From: Dimargaris cristalligena
Taxonomy: Eukaryota > Kickxellomycota > Dimargaritomycetes > Dimargaritales > Dimargaritaceae
DNA: 52,291 nt
Assembly (NCBI GenBank): GCA_027576995.1
Contig: JANBQC010000142.1
Location: 1-52,291 of the forward strand
Direction of reading: 5' to 3'
A program made the position numbers and the translations under genes. The notes beneath the pieces were generated by a model. That model was not told the DNA's origin. It did no database searches and worked only from the letters and a program-made list of their open reading frames with translations. Positions within the stretch are counted from its first letter, which is position 1. Every line of letters begins with the position of its first letter. Positions 10,152 through 25,315 of this stretch are shown piece after piece.

Positions 10152-10523
10152 CTAGTCGAAGACCTCGAGGACGCGGCGGCTAGTAACGAGGTAGCGGTAT
10201 TTTTCTTTTTCGGCCTCGGCGAGAGCGGGCTGCTGGTTTCGGAGGTAGTCGTCTAAATGCTGACGAGAGCGAACCACGTAGTGGACTGTGAAGTACTCCT
10301 TGGTACCGGCCTCTTCGGATAGCCAATGCAGTCCAGCGGGCTTGCTGGTCTGGCGAAAGATGCGACTGTCCTTGAACCCGTCGATTTGTTGGACCTGGCT
10401 GCGAGTGAACTCCTGCAGCCACCCCAGATAGTCGACGGCCAGTTCCTGGGGCAGGGACAGGTTAATTTCGTAGACCAGACTTCCGGGGGAGGGCAATGAG
10501 ATGGAGGATGTGCGGCGGGACAT
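10152..10523 (-). CDS. DUF4286-family small protein
   Basis: A single exon encodes 123 residues starting MSRRTSSISL. From residue 16 it reads LVYEINLSLP, then YLGWLQEFTRSQV, IDGF, a central YFTVHYVVRSRQHLDDYL and a C-terminal YLVTSRRVLEV. This order (opening beta strand, W-L helix, GF, YVV-R-LD-YL, then SRRVLE) is the pattern of DUF4286, a roughly 100-residue ferredoxin-like family best known from bacteria and of unknown function. There is no signal peptide or membrane segment, so it is probably cytosolic. It is divergent from the PHYHD1-like gene with 323 bp between start codons, so the two may share a promoter region. Function is not known. Confidence 0.75.
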   Translation of the reverse strand: MSRRTSSISLPSPGSLVYEINLSLPQELAVDYLGWLQEFTRSQVQQIDGFKDSRIFRQTSKPAGLHWLSEEAGTKEYFTVHYVVRSRQHLDDYLRNQQPALAEAEKEKYRYLVTSRRVLEVFD

Positions 10524-10846
10524 GGTTTTTCTTTCTTTTCGGTTCTGCGTTTTGCCTTAATATTGTTCAAGAGGAAAAAGAGGAGTCAAGTAGGGTGGGC
10601 GGCGGTTTCAAAGCAAGGGCAGTTGAGGCCATTGGCAGGAAGAAAAGGACCGCCGGGTCAGCTGGGCGGGGGAAACAAGGCGCAGTGGTTGTCGGCGTGT
10701 GACTAGCTTCCGCCTACGAACAGTAATTCCGCCTGGGCCTGGAACTTATCACCTTTGCTTCTTAGTAGTGCATTACTTTAAACGTACCCTCCATGCTTGT
10801 TAATTCACCCTTCTTGTCGCAATAAACCAGTCTAACTAAACTCGCC
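10524..10846. promoter_or_regulatory. Shared divergent promoter region
   Basis: This 323-bp stretch separates the start codons of the DUF4286 gene (-) and the PHYHD1-like gene (+). No TATA box stands out. Both 5' leaders must lie here. Confidence 0.4.
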
Positions 10847-13459
<2,613 letters not shown>

Positions 13460-15866
13460 GGCATATTAACCCACCCATCACTAGTTTAGTGTAACTTTGC
13501 TTTGGAATATCCAATCTATATTTTTTCGGTTTTTTAGTTTTTGTCTGAACCTTGATTATCAGTTAAGCGACGATGATAAACATTGCTATACTTTCTTCAG
13601 CTGTGCGTACTTTTGGGTTCACGCTATTGTATGCCTGAGGCGACGGGGGGAATGGGCTCAGTCTACTCCGCCCTATATTCCAATAGAGTTGGTGTTCGGT
13701 TAGTTTTAACTTAAAGTGGTGGACGCTCCTGCCCACTAATGCATGGGCTAGATAGGGAAGGTGCAGCAGGATCAACCTCCCATTTGGCAACGATTGCTGG
13801 ATTAAGTTAACATTCTCATCCCACAGTGGCCGCGTGACCAATAGACGCCGGCCCTACTAAATCGACCAGGTAGGTTTAGTGCCATAATGCCAGGGGTAAT
13901 CAGGCAGCTAGCTGATCTCAATGAGGGGGCCACTCCAACCTAGCCAATACATACATACATACATAATCAATTATATTCTTCAATAGGTTTTAATCGCTCG
14001 CTGCCCGAACCAGGCAAGTTCCTGGTCTATTGTCTAACAAGGCCCCGTTATGCTAATAAACCGGCGTTCTATCTACCAAATGCACCCGTCCAGGAGTTAG
14101 CACCGTCGCCCACATCCAACTGGTTCCAGCTATTGGGAACTACTCCTTCCTTCTTCCCCCGAATTATTATTATTAATGACACCCCCCACCCCTGTCTTAG
14201 TTGGGGCCGGGGTGCTTGGATAGTGTTGGGGGGAAGGGGGTTTTTTTTCAAAGTCCGATATTCGGGAATCTCACGATAAAAAATAGTACCTACATATGCA
14301 TGTTGGCCCTTATATAGATGCGGAGGTATGGCCCTTGGCCACGGCCGCCGATTCTTTTGCTCTTTATCTACACTCGCTACTGTTTAATCTCGCTGATCTA
14401 CTTTACTATATTCTATCCTAGATTATTATAGCCAAAAGGTAGTCTTGCTACTAGAAGCGCTGCGGTGCTCCTTCCTACTCGCTTGTTAAGTCAACCACTT
14501 GGATACTCGCGGTCTTTGTTAACCGCAACAGCCATTTATTTAACTATTACCCATTGTCCGGGGAATTTGGCCAGCTCCGCCTTTGTCTAGGCCTCCTGCC
14601 ACTGCCACTCTGTCCCCCCGCCTGGCCTGACACGTAATAGCTAGTGGTGGTATTGTTGTTGTTTTTGGAACTCGGCAGCGAGTGTCGTGGAAATGCAACT
14701 GAACCTACTCCACCCAAAGAGGATAGTTTCTTATTATTTTTAGTTCCGTTGTTGGCTAATCGATCCGTTGGGCCTCGCTGATAACAACCGGTAAGTTGGA
14801 ATTCCTCGAAGAGAAATGTTCCCCGGCCGATGCATAGGTTCCATGCGCGCCAGGTGGGCGGTGCACATCGGTCTTATGCACCGCATTTGCCGTGTTGTAT
14901 AACTCCGGTACCTTGGGCGCATATCATCAAATAGGGCCTCCCGCCTGTCCTGGTAGGGGGGGAGAGGGTATATGCGCCTTGACTGAAGGGGCGAGAGAGA
15001 CCTCTACCTAATTTTCCCGTTCTCCTACTCTCTGAGTTTCTCTCTCTCTTCCTTTCCTTTCCTTCCTTCTGGTTTCCCTTCTGACTAACGACGACCCCTA
15101 TTATGCTGTTCATCTCCTCCCCGACTTTCTCCCCTTGATGACTACTATTCCTATCCCTCTTTCTATTCCTGCCCCGGCCATCTACTGAATGCTGCGCGTG
15201 GCCTGTGTCTGACTTGGTCGGTTTCTATCCCATTGCATTGTCCGCTCGATTCAGTGACGTCTCGCCTTCCTGCCCGTGCCGGTTCCGCTTTCCCGTCGAG
15301 GGGGTCGTCTAACAGTACCTACCCGCTCTCCTCTTTTTCTTTGGCCGTCCGCGTGCCAGTCCAGTTCCGCTCCCCTCGTCTTTAGAGTACTTTATCCCTT
15401 TTCCCTTCCTGATTACGTGCCCTTCCCCTGAGGTAGGCGCTCCCTTTCCGACTCTTCTTTTATCGCCGCTACCCTGGAGGTGCTTTTATACCCTACCGTT
15501 TATAGCCCTCTACTCCCTGCTCCGCTGGACTCTAAATAGGCTCTTACATCACCCTCCCCTGGCGACTGGTTAACGACCCGAATAACCAGCACCGGTCCTC
15601 TCTTTTCTTGTCCAACTCACACACTCTCTCTCTCTCTCTCTCTCTCCCCCCTCAGTAGTTGGTCAAGCCCGGATTGCCGGCATCTAGGGCGTACCTCTTA
15701 CACCTGTGTAGCCGATTCTATCCGCTGTTTGCGCTTCGTCCTAGTTAGTTCCCTTTGAGCTTTTTCTGTCCCTCCCCCTATTATTTAATCCCTCGGGGGT
15801 TCCCCCCCAGCAGCCACGTTTCCCATTTCCTATCAGTTGTACCATAACATCCATACACTAGCCATC
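13460..15866. other. Intergenic and long CT-rich leader of RhoGEF gene
   Basis: No gene is recognised in these 2.4 kb. It contains a CATA run (13948-13965) and a (CT)n tract (15624-15646). From about 15000 the sequence becomes strongly pyrimidine-rich, which I read as promoter and long 5' UTR of the RhoGEF gene, possibly with an untranslated exon. Confidence 0.5.
15624..15646. repeat. (CT)n microsatellite in RhoGEF leader
   Basis: A CT run of about 23 bases lies 220 bases before the RhoGEF start codon, inside the pyrimidine-rich leader. Confidence 0.85.
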
Positions 15867-18800
15867 ATGACCAGCTCACTCGCCAAGCCTCCCTCCAAAG
15901 CCCATAGAAAAAGCCCCTCGGTTGCCGAGCGTATCGCCCATTTCAACTCTTCCATTCCCACTCCCAGCCCCGGCCTTGTCCGGCCCGCAAGCACCACCTC
16001 AAGCCGAGTGCCCAAGAGCTCCCAGCCCACCGCCATCAAGAGTCTCGCCAATCTCACAACCAATGCCGTCCCCCGCCGGGTGGTGCGGCCTCCCGCGGTG
16101 GTAAGGCCTCCAGCCGACCCTCCCCGTCCCGCCGCCTTACCAAGCGCGCGGGACACCGACACAACCCCCGGACTAGCCCCTTCCCAGATCCCCCGGCCCA
16201 CGACCCCCAAGTCCCCCCATCGGGCTGCCGCGGTGTCTCTAGCCGCCGCCCATACCCCAACTAAGATCCCCATTCGGCCGTTATCGTCTCTACCCCGATC
16301 ACCCACCGCTTTAGCGACGGGCCCACCCCAGAGCCAAGGTTCCTCCGCTTCAACTCCTAGTCCGCCGGGCTCTCCTCCGAAGCGGCCCGCGACCCCCTAT
16401 AACGCCAGGCCGAGTCTCTCCGCCGCGTCCCAGGAGGGGTCTACGTCACCAACACCCGTCCCGTTCCCCCCTCTACCTCAACTGCCACTCTTTTCCAGTA
16501 GCAGCTCCACCCCCATGAATCCCCTCGGCCCAGAGGCGCGTCATCCATCACCCGATGCTAGCCCACCGACGGACAATACAGAAGTCCCTACACCACCGAT
16601 AGTAGTCCCATCGCTGGATAGCCTGGCTGTACAGTCCCCGGTCCCCGCGGAAATGCCCAAACTATCCCCGCCGGTTGAGCTGGCGTCGCCCCTCCCAACT
16701 CCACATGAGACCCCGACTGCCTTGGTTATAGAGCCCCGAGGGATATCCCACCACACACCCACCATGTCTGGGCTCAACGATATATCCGGCGGCTTTCTAC
16801 CCTCGCCTCATTCTCCCCTATCTCACTCAGTCCCCGACGATATACCGGATCGGTCTCAACCGTCCCCCCCCAGTGGACCCATCGGGTCGCTACCGGCTGT
16901 GAAATCGACCCGCTTCAGTTTACTTGTTCCATCCCCAACGGTATCTCACCACTCTGACCCGCCTAGTCGGACCTCTTTGACCCCGTCTCTCACGCTCTTA
17001 CTAGACGGCGATAAGCCAGGTCCCACGAGAGACGCTCATCCGACCCCTAAGATAAGTGAGTCGAGCCCGCCTGATGTGTCGTCAGTTCCTGTGGTGGAGG
17101 AGACCTCCTCCGCTCGCCGCTTGCCACTGGCCAGCACTATTCGTCGCTCGCAGTCCCACACCTCCCTCGGAGATGCCTATCGCCAGGAGTTGGCCAGAGG
17201 TGCCCCGATGCCACCCTTGCCTGGCCTGCCCCGAGACAAAGTGCGCAAATGCAGCTTATCGGATGGTTCACCCTCGCCCAGGAGTGTGGTCCTCTCAGCT
17301 GTCGGCACCGTGGTTCAGCTACCCAACCGCGATTTATCCGCCGTGACCCGGGTCATCTATCCGCAGTCTCATCAATCCTACCAGTCCAACCCGCACGTAT
17401 CTTCAGCCACGAATGCCGTGACTCGCATCACCTCCCCGATCGTCATTACCCGACACGTACCCATCCCGGAGCGAAAATCGGCCGACCCCGCTTCTGCTCA
17501 GCTCCGGCCGGTGGTCTATCTGCACAAGGAGGACCGTACCTGTACCGCCATTCTGGGCTATTTTGAGGCCCTCCATCGTTTGCGCCACCCCGAAACCAAT
17601 AAGCCTCTCCCTCCCGTGCCCCGGGAGCTGTCCACGGCATCCGCCCTGTCGTCATCCAGCACCGCCCCGGCCTCTCCCACTGCATCCCACTTTAAGGATA
17701 AACCAGGGACCAGTCTAGCGCGTATATTACCCATCGGACGCCGTAAATCGAATAGTCGGTTATCCCAGTGCACAGATGATGAGGCTCTTCCCATCCCTCC
17801 CTCATTACCCCCGCTTCCGTCCATGCGCCCTTTGTCCATTTTGTCCAAAATCGAGGATCCCGAAAACCCCCTTTTTCCTACCCTCTACCCCGAGTCTACC
17901 AGTATAGCTGGAAAACCCCATAGTATACCCGACCCCCCCGCCAATGGCCCCGATCCTCGCCGCAACAAACGCCGACATGTCGAGCGCGAATTGGCGGAGA
18001 CGGAAAAGGTCTATCTCGAGGACCTCTACGCTCTTTACGAGGTGTTTTATCGACCGTGCAGTGCACATCCCCACTTATTTCCCCCCAAACTCATACGCAC
18101 TCTTTTTGCAAACTTGGAGGATGTCATTGTGTGCGCCACTTACCTCTCGGTGCTCTATCGAATTGCTTGGGACCATTTACAGGGCTCGCCGACCAAAACC
18201 CGCCGGCCTCGGCCCACCCACCCCTCCCCCCCCGAAGGCGGTCGCGATGCCGCCTCCGGTCTCTTGGGCCGCTCCCCCTCCTCTGGACAGTGCGCCGTCA
18301 AAGACCCGCTGTATCTAACCCAACGTAATATCTCCAATCCTTTACCACCCACCCGCCCTCCGAAATCTAAACTGCGCACCAAACCATCATTCGGTTCAGC
18401 CCTTGGGGTGCAGGGTTTCGTTAGTTCGGCGTCGTTGGCCTCGCAGGGCGCTCATTCAGTGGCATCGGCGCCCCCCGCCCGCGCGGATCACCAGCGCTGG
18501 TCCCAGGTGTCAACCTCGCCTGGCCCGGCGATGTTTGGCGATTCCCCGAGCGTAACTACTCTCAGGCGGGCTTCCCAGGTCACCACGGCATCCCAAGAGA
18601 CCGCCACCACCGTTGGTCCAAGTGGTGGTGACAACGACCCCCTTCTCTCACGCACCAGCAGCTCTGCTTCATCTAACGCATCGGACCCCGACTACACGCC
18701 ACCCATTTGTCCGCTACCCGCCTTTCCTGCCCCCTCGCTCACCGGCCCTAATATGCCGCCCATGCCTTTCCCAAATCCCGCAACTATCGACGGCCTTCTC

Positions 18801-21800
18801 CGGCGTATGTTTGGCGATACCAAATTCTATCCCGTTACGACTGCCGATTCCTTCTGTGCCGTCTCTCGGCAGGTGCGCGAAGTATATACCCAATACTGCA
18901 CCAACTTCGACACAGCCATGGCTTGCTTGGCCATTCTACAGAAGAATGATCCGGATACTCGCATCTTTCTCGAGCGCCAACAGCGTCATTTAGCGGGTAA
19001 AACTCACGCTTGGGATTTGGCCTCGCTGCTAATCAAGCCCGTCCAGCGGGTGTTGAAATATCCGCTCCTTTTTCAACAACTGACCAAACTCACGGATGGT
19101 GCTACTCCCGAAGCGACTGCCTTTCAATCTGCTCACCGAAAGGCCGAATCCATTGCTGAGCATATCAACCTCGTTAAGAAACGCGCCGGTCTGGTTCATC
19201 GCATCCTTGAGCAAAATGGTACGCTGATCCGCTCCCAAGTCAAGGGCCCGGATGCACTCGCGGTTGGTCAACTGGCCAAACGGACTCCACTGCGAAAGCT
19301 AAGCATTAATCACCACCATTACCCCTCCGCGGAGGCCACCGGGCGACTGGCTCATTCCAAGTCATCCCAAAGTCTGCGGCCCAACCTGCCAGTATCCTCC
19401 AGTCCCCCGGCCGCACCCACGTCCATACCCATACCCGTGAAGGTCCCTCAGGGAGGCCCTCGCCGTCTATCCCATTCCAAGTCACACTCCCAGCTTCGCA
19501 CCGACCTGCAGATCACCTCCCAAAATGGCTCGAGCCTGAAGGAACTCTCGCAGACTCTACGAATGGGACTTGTGAAAACGCTGGGTCGCCATAAAACTCC
19601 GCGTATGGAAATTCCTCGCCCCAATATGCTGGTCCCTCCCAAGCCAATCCTGGGCCACCAGAATGTCTCTACGGCCCCTGGTGCCTTACCCATAGGCCTA
19701 GCTGTGTTCGCAGAAGAGCCGAAAGGTACCCCTTCCGCCCCATCGACTGGGTCACGCTCCCCTGTAGCACCCGTGCCCTCGCCTAAATCGGCCCACCCCC
19801 ACATGGGCCGTATGATTCGAAACCGGACCGACTCTTCGACCGCCTTCACGGACCTTTTAAAGCGATACGAGAGCCAATTACTAGCTGTCTACCGGTTACA
19901 GAAGCAAATGGAAGCCTGGGTGTATAACACTACGGCATGGTCCGCTCAGTGGTCTCAATTGGCGCGCAGCACCCACGACTTACTAATGCTAACGCCCCTC
20001 ACTCCTTCTGAACGCAGCCGGATTCGTATTGGCAAAGACCGCACCCCGCTGGGGCGTGCCCCAACTGGCCTCCCCCTTGAGCCTAATGAGCGATCGTATC
20101 CAACCCAGTCCCGGTCCAATTCACTTGAGTCGGATGAAGACAGTCTGGCCGTGGCCTTCAGCCGGGCCATCCAGGAGTACCCGGCCCCACCGCTGGCCCC
20201 CAACGGTCGGCGATCAGAGGCCAGCCCAACTGCTTCGCTAACTTCTCTCGCTGGTCCCGGACGCAAGGCCCCCGGATCTCGAATTAGTTCTAATTCAAGC
20301 ATCGATACCATGGTTAATGGTAGTGGACCGGCCTCGACTCCACCTGCGCCCCCACCTGCTCGACTGGGGATATCCACCACCAGCCAGCGGAACATTCGCA
20401 CTCGAGAGGTTCGCTCAGCCAGCTTCAGTGAAAGTCCCGTGTCCCCGGTTCCCCGGGGCGGCAATGATGCTGGTGGCCATCCATTTGACTCCTCTAAGCC
20501 AGGACATCGCCCCATCATTAATCCAGTCGACTCGGGTTTTATTCAACGAGCGGCTACGCTCTGCAGACACACCAACGAAATCGATGCCGCGATTGTTCAC
20601 AGTATGGTAAGTACAACGGGCCCAGCTGGAGTAAATTAACCCGCGTTTATGCCTCTTGCCTCATCCTAGGAATACCACTTATGAATGACATATTGGTTCG
20701 GGCTTCTGTGATTTACTAACTATGCCTATCTTCTTGTTGCCTGTATTTGGCGTTTCATATCCATTTGTCCCGAATGGACGGCTATTGCTGCAATAGACAC
20801 ACACGATGGCCACTGAAGTGTTTCCAACCTTACAGTGCCTGATTGGCCTTTTTCATAACCCGTCAATTGTCATCAAGAAACACTCTGAGCGACAGATTGA
20901 TTACATTCGGTTCCGAACATTAAAGCAACAGGGTGATACACCGCTACCTACTGAAAAACACCTAGCGGAAATGGCCGACGAATACGTATTACTGGGAGCC
21001 CAACTCTTAGAAGAGCTCCCGGTTTTTCTCCGAATTACCACTCGTCTCTTCACATTAATCGCGTCTCGCTTTTTGACTGTCCAGACGGAATTCTACGAAC
21101 AGTGCGCACTCAGCCTGCGTGGCCATCTCTTCCACGGCCGAGACGCATTCCAGGTTAGTTCGGGTGCCCTACGCCAAATCGCCCAGGACTACCGCCTAGC
21201 TCTCAATGTTCCCACCCACCCTAATCGCTTCTCCTACTTGGACGCTCCCAAATCACCTGGATCGGATGTGCTCCTCAGTCCCTCCCTGCTGGACGCCAAA
21301 CCAATCCCAGGGCCCTGGGACGACCGCGGTGCCGCGAGCGCCATCGATCTCACCCGCTGGCAAGACGATACCACATCGATACGGCTCACCCCGATCCACC
21401 CCTCACTATCCGCCAGTCCAGCGGTTCACCACGTCCCTGAAGCATCCGCTACCGTGGCCCTAAGTTTAAGCGAACGCCTTGATCGTATTGCCGACAACAT
21501 TAAATGGTCCGTTGATAAAACACGCGGTGCGCAAACTAAGCGCCGCAGTCGCTCTTTCGGCCAAACGACCTTACCGGCATCCGATCCTACGAATACATTG
21601 ATCGGTGATGAGTATGACGCCGTCCCCCATCCGGTGCGGGTTAAAACGAGCCGCTCGGGACTATCCCGCGAATCGTCGCTCTCTCGGCGCCGGGCTGTAC
21701 TGATTGACTTTATTCAGGACGATGACGTTGAGACCAATTCGTCGCTGCTCTTTGGGGGGCCTGCTCACCCCCACCCAGCAGAGACCCGCCTGCACGGACC

Positions 21801-22521
21801 GGCACCCATTCACCGCGACCCCTCTCACACTTCGTCCCAGTTGGACAACCCATTCCTTACCCCCGATGAATATCCCGCCGACCTGGGATACCTGACGGGG
21901 CTCGACGAGGCGTCACTCTATGACGAGAGTCGATTACCCTCTCCATCCCAGCCCGCACATTTTCCATCGTACATGTTCGACTCCTTTGCGTCATTAAATC
22001 TGATGGCCGATGATGGCCGTCTACGGGAAGGAAGCGCCTCGTCTGCCTCGCATACCCCACGCACCATGTCCCGACAGAATTCCAACAAAACCCCCGCTGG
22101 CCTCACGGAGTCCTTGCCACGTTTGCCCCAGGTTGGGCTTAATCGGTCGGACTCGTGGGGTATCGCTGGGTTAGCGGGGCAGGTTAGAGACACTCGGCCT
22201 CCACCACCCCGGCCGGCCGATCCGTTTGCCGACTCGACTCCGCTGCCTGACCCTTACACTCCTCCATTCCCATATGAATCTCTCCAACCCGCCGCGTTTG
22301 TGTGCATCGCCATTTACCCGCACACCGCCCAGACCCCCCACGAGTTGACTTTTGTCCACGGGGACCATATCGAGGTAACCCAAATTGCACAGGCCCGGCC
22401 GCATGTGGGCGGAGTGTCGTCCCTGGAAGGCCACGGCCTCTACTGGTACTTTGGTGAAATATGCTTCAAATCGGGAATCAAGGGCTGGTTCCCTGCCAAC
22501 TTCGCTATTAAAAATGTGTAA
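15867..22521 (+). CDS. RhoGEF (DH) - BAR - SH3 protein, Tuba/DNMBP-like
   Basis: Two exons, 15867-20606 and 20797-22521, give 2154 residues; the intron (GTAAGT...AATAG) is phase 0 and lies in the BAR domain. The ATG at 15867 opens MTSSLAKPPSKAHRK. Residues 1-690 are Pro/Ser-rich and probably disordered. The DH domain starts near 699 (VERELAETEKVYLEDLYAL), is interrupted by about 200 low-complexity residues, and resumes near 980 to 1110 with the conserved third region LIKPVQRVLKYPLLFQQL. A BAR domain begins near 1325 (LLKRYESQLLAVYRLQKQM), is also interrupted, and resumes near 1560-1715 (FPTLQCLIGLFHNP). A C-terminal SH3 spans about 2079-2154 (AIYPHTAQTPHELTF, GWFPANF). DH-BAR-SH3 without PH is the Tuba/DNMBP arrangement, a Cdc42 activator that senses membrane curvature. 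The target GTPase is inference. It is convergent with an F-BAR gene. Confidence 0.87.
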
Positions 22522-25315
22522 TGCGACCGGGTGGTTCCTTTGATCGTGGACTCTCTGGTATCGCCCATTGGCATATATGTCCACCATCGCTTCTCCCTCC
22601 CTAATGGTCATTCGCTCTGTGACTATACCATGTACCCTCTTGTTCCAGTTTGTATGTAACTCATCTTTTTTCCCCACCGGCGGAATTCTCGTCGCATCTA
22701 TATTTTCTCTCCTTTATCAGTCAGCCTTCCCGCACATTGCCCCGCTACTCATTTCGCCAATCTAATGTTTATACCGTATATATCATCATTGTTTTACCCC
22801 CCCCTCTTACCCATTCATGTCGTAACCCCCCTTTGGCGACATGACACTATTGCTTTATCTATCTCCTAATACCCGCCACTCTCCCTAATGCCAGTCTGTG
22901 CAACCCCCTTTTTTTGCCCTGACCTTTATCATAACCCCATGCCTTCATTCTAACACAATAAACCCCATCAATAAAAGCATTGAGTATACGCCACAACCGT
23001 GGGGTTCGCGCATGGCTTTTACCCAAATAGACAGAGGGTTAATACTGAAATCTATTTACTATGGGAGCCATTCCGTTTTCCGGGTATCTAATGATCGGAT
23101 ATTATCTACATTGATTACATTTATAATACTAAATGCAGGGTGCGATATGTACCATTGTGCGGCTTTCAGCAACATACACGTGCTATCAAAGTACAAGGCC
23201 TGTCCTTTAAAGTGTTCTACCATTTGTCCAAATAATCCCACCAGGTGATGATGATCTTGCGTATCCAGTACGAGTAGTTTCTAACTAAAAGTAGGTGATA
23301 TGTATAGGGCCCGTAGGGCGGTGGGGGTACAGGGGCTTTGTGGGGAGCTCGGGAGGGACAAGGGCATGGAGGGCGGAAGGGTTTCCTGCCACCAATAAAG
23401 TCGGGTATACATAATATGGGATACTAGGTATACTCCAGAAGACACTAAAACACTAATAAAACTCGGGAAAACACTGATACTCGGATAGAACTCTGATAAC
23501 TCGGAAATACTCTGAAGAATCTGTTTAAAACTCTGGAAACTCGGGGAATACTAGAAATAATACTCGAAGCAGGAACTCGTTTTCCTGGAGACACCCACAT
23601 AAAAATGGTCTGATTTATTCATGGATTGGAAAGACTGGCGCTATTTATACAGCACCGGTTAGCGTAAGGCGAATAGCGAATTGTAGCAACTTAGCAATGG
23701 AGACCAAATGTTGGATTTGGCGGATTCGATGATGAATTACCGCAGCGCTAGAAATCGTTAAACGGATGGAACCACTGGGGTTTTGACGTCAAATCGGAAA
23801 ACGAATAAACAGGAACAAAACGGCATAGACCAGGCTGTGTCCATGTTTAATCTGGTTGGTGATGCATGGCGTGGACGGCAATAATTTTCAAAAAGAAAAC
23901 GAATAGTCAAAATGGTAAAGACGTTTCAGTAAGCCTCGCTGATTACGGCGGAACCTCAGTAAATAAATAAGTGGAGAGCGACTAGCCTAGTAGTATCTCC
24001 CAAGACTAAAACACTGTATTGTCACATGAGGCAGTAGGGAAAAAAGTATATCGACCTACCGAGTTCCCGCTTGAGAATAACCCAGCATCTTTGACCAATG
24101 CCAACGTCGGCGCTTACCATCCACTAGGTATATATATTGATTGGGCTTGGGGCTATGCGGTGTTTTCGTAACTTTCGTTATATATTTTTTCTTCAATGGT
24201 GCCCCTCTTTTATTGGATAATGGGGATGAAGTTGTACACTTGGTTGGGTTGAAAGCATAGATTATTGACAGCGCAAGTGGCCGTTGGCCCATTCTCTTAC
24301 TACACCATGGTATTTTTATATTGGTCTTTAAGTAAACATTGGTTATCATACTCGCCGGTTGCATTGGGTATATCAAAATCTCAGTCTAGGCATTATCCAA
24401 GCGACAAATACCACCAGGACTGGCGAATTTCCGAGCTTCTCCGAGTGAGTGTTCTCTTTCAATGACCTCGCTGATTCTTCCTAAGTATTTAGGCTGAGTT
24501 GAAAGGGGAATAAGCAGGTTTCAAAAATCCAATTCGGGTATACGATTTTGTTCACCAATCCCAGTTAGCCGGCTTACACTCAACCAGTCTTTCGCACCCT
24601 TAATCTACTATGTTGCAAACCATTCCCCCCCCCCCGTCGATTATTTCCTAGGGTATATTTACAATAAATAGAAAATACAGAGAGCCTCGTTCTTTCTATC
24701 TAACACCTAGCTCGCCAGTTAGAGTGGCGACCTAGCCGATCCGTCTGGTCCTAACGCTACAGTACCGACTATAAACCCGCTAAGCAAAAAGGTGTATATA
24801 GCAGTTACATTTATTGAACAAGTTTACAACAAGGTTCCGTAACCAACTCCAGAAATAGCTCCAGGAAAGATAAGTGTCGTAATATACCAGATGGGCTACA
24901 CCATTGCTTAAAAAGTTTTATGTTAATCCAGGAAAACAGGGGATAAGTCGAAACAATAAAAATAATAAAAGAGGGCGTTGCCTAGAGCAATATACAGTCG
25001 GAAAAATCAAAATAAAACATGCATACATACGTGTGAATATGGAGGTGTATATAGGGATATAAATAGACCCAAAAATGGGCGAGTGATTCGTCTGAAGATG
25101 GTTTGGTCAGAGAACGGCTCCATCTGGAAGACAATCAGGTAGTTTAAACCCCTCGAAACTGTATCAACTACGAAGGGGAGATATCTTGGTAAAAACCCAG
25201 TCGGAAATTGGAGGACAATGATCGCCAATATATTGCTGAAGTGGCAAATAAGTGGGCGGTCCGAAATGACCAAGGCAAATCATAGAAATTACCCATAAAC
25301 TAGCCAGCAGATGGT
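22522..25315. other. Long convergent intergenic region
   Basis: This 2.8 kb between two 3' ends is AT-rich and has no recognised gene. It contains a cluster of ACTC(G/T)G motifs around 23461-23580 (see findings) and an unassigned minus-strand open frame of 106 codons at 24056-24376. It may be an old repeat or transposon remnant, but I could not identify ends, target duplications or a coding domain. Confidence 0.5.

Noticed and set aside
15833..16306. Minus-strand open frame opposite the RhoGEF N-terminus
   Set aside because: It is a shadow of the Pro/Ser-rich coding strand with Gly/Arg-rich translation and no domain.
24056..24376. 106-codon minus-strand open frame as a transposon fragment
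   Set aside because: The YLVDG wording recalls retroelement proteases, but the catalytic pattern is absent and no other element parts are nearby.
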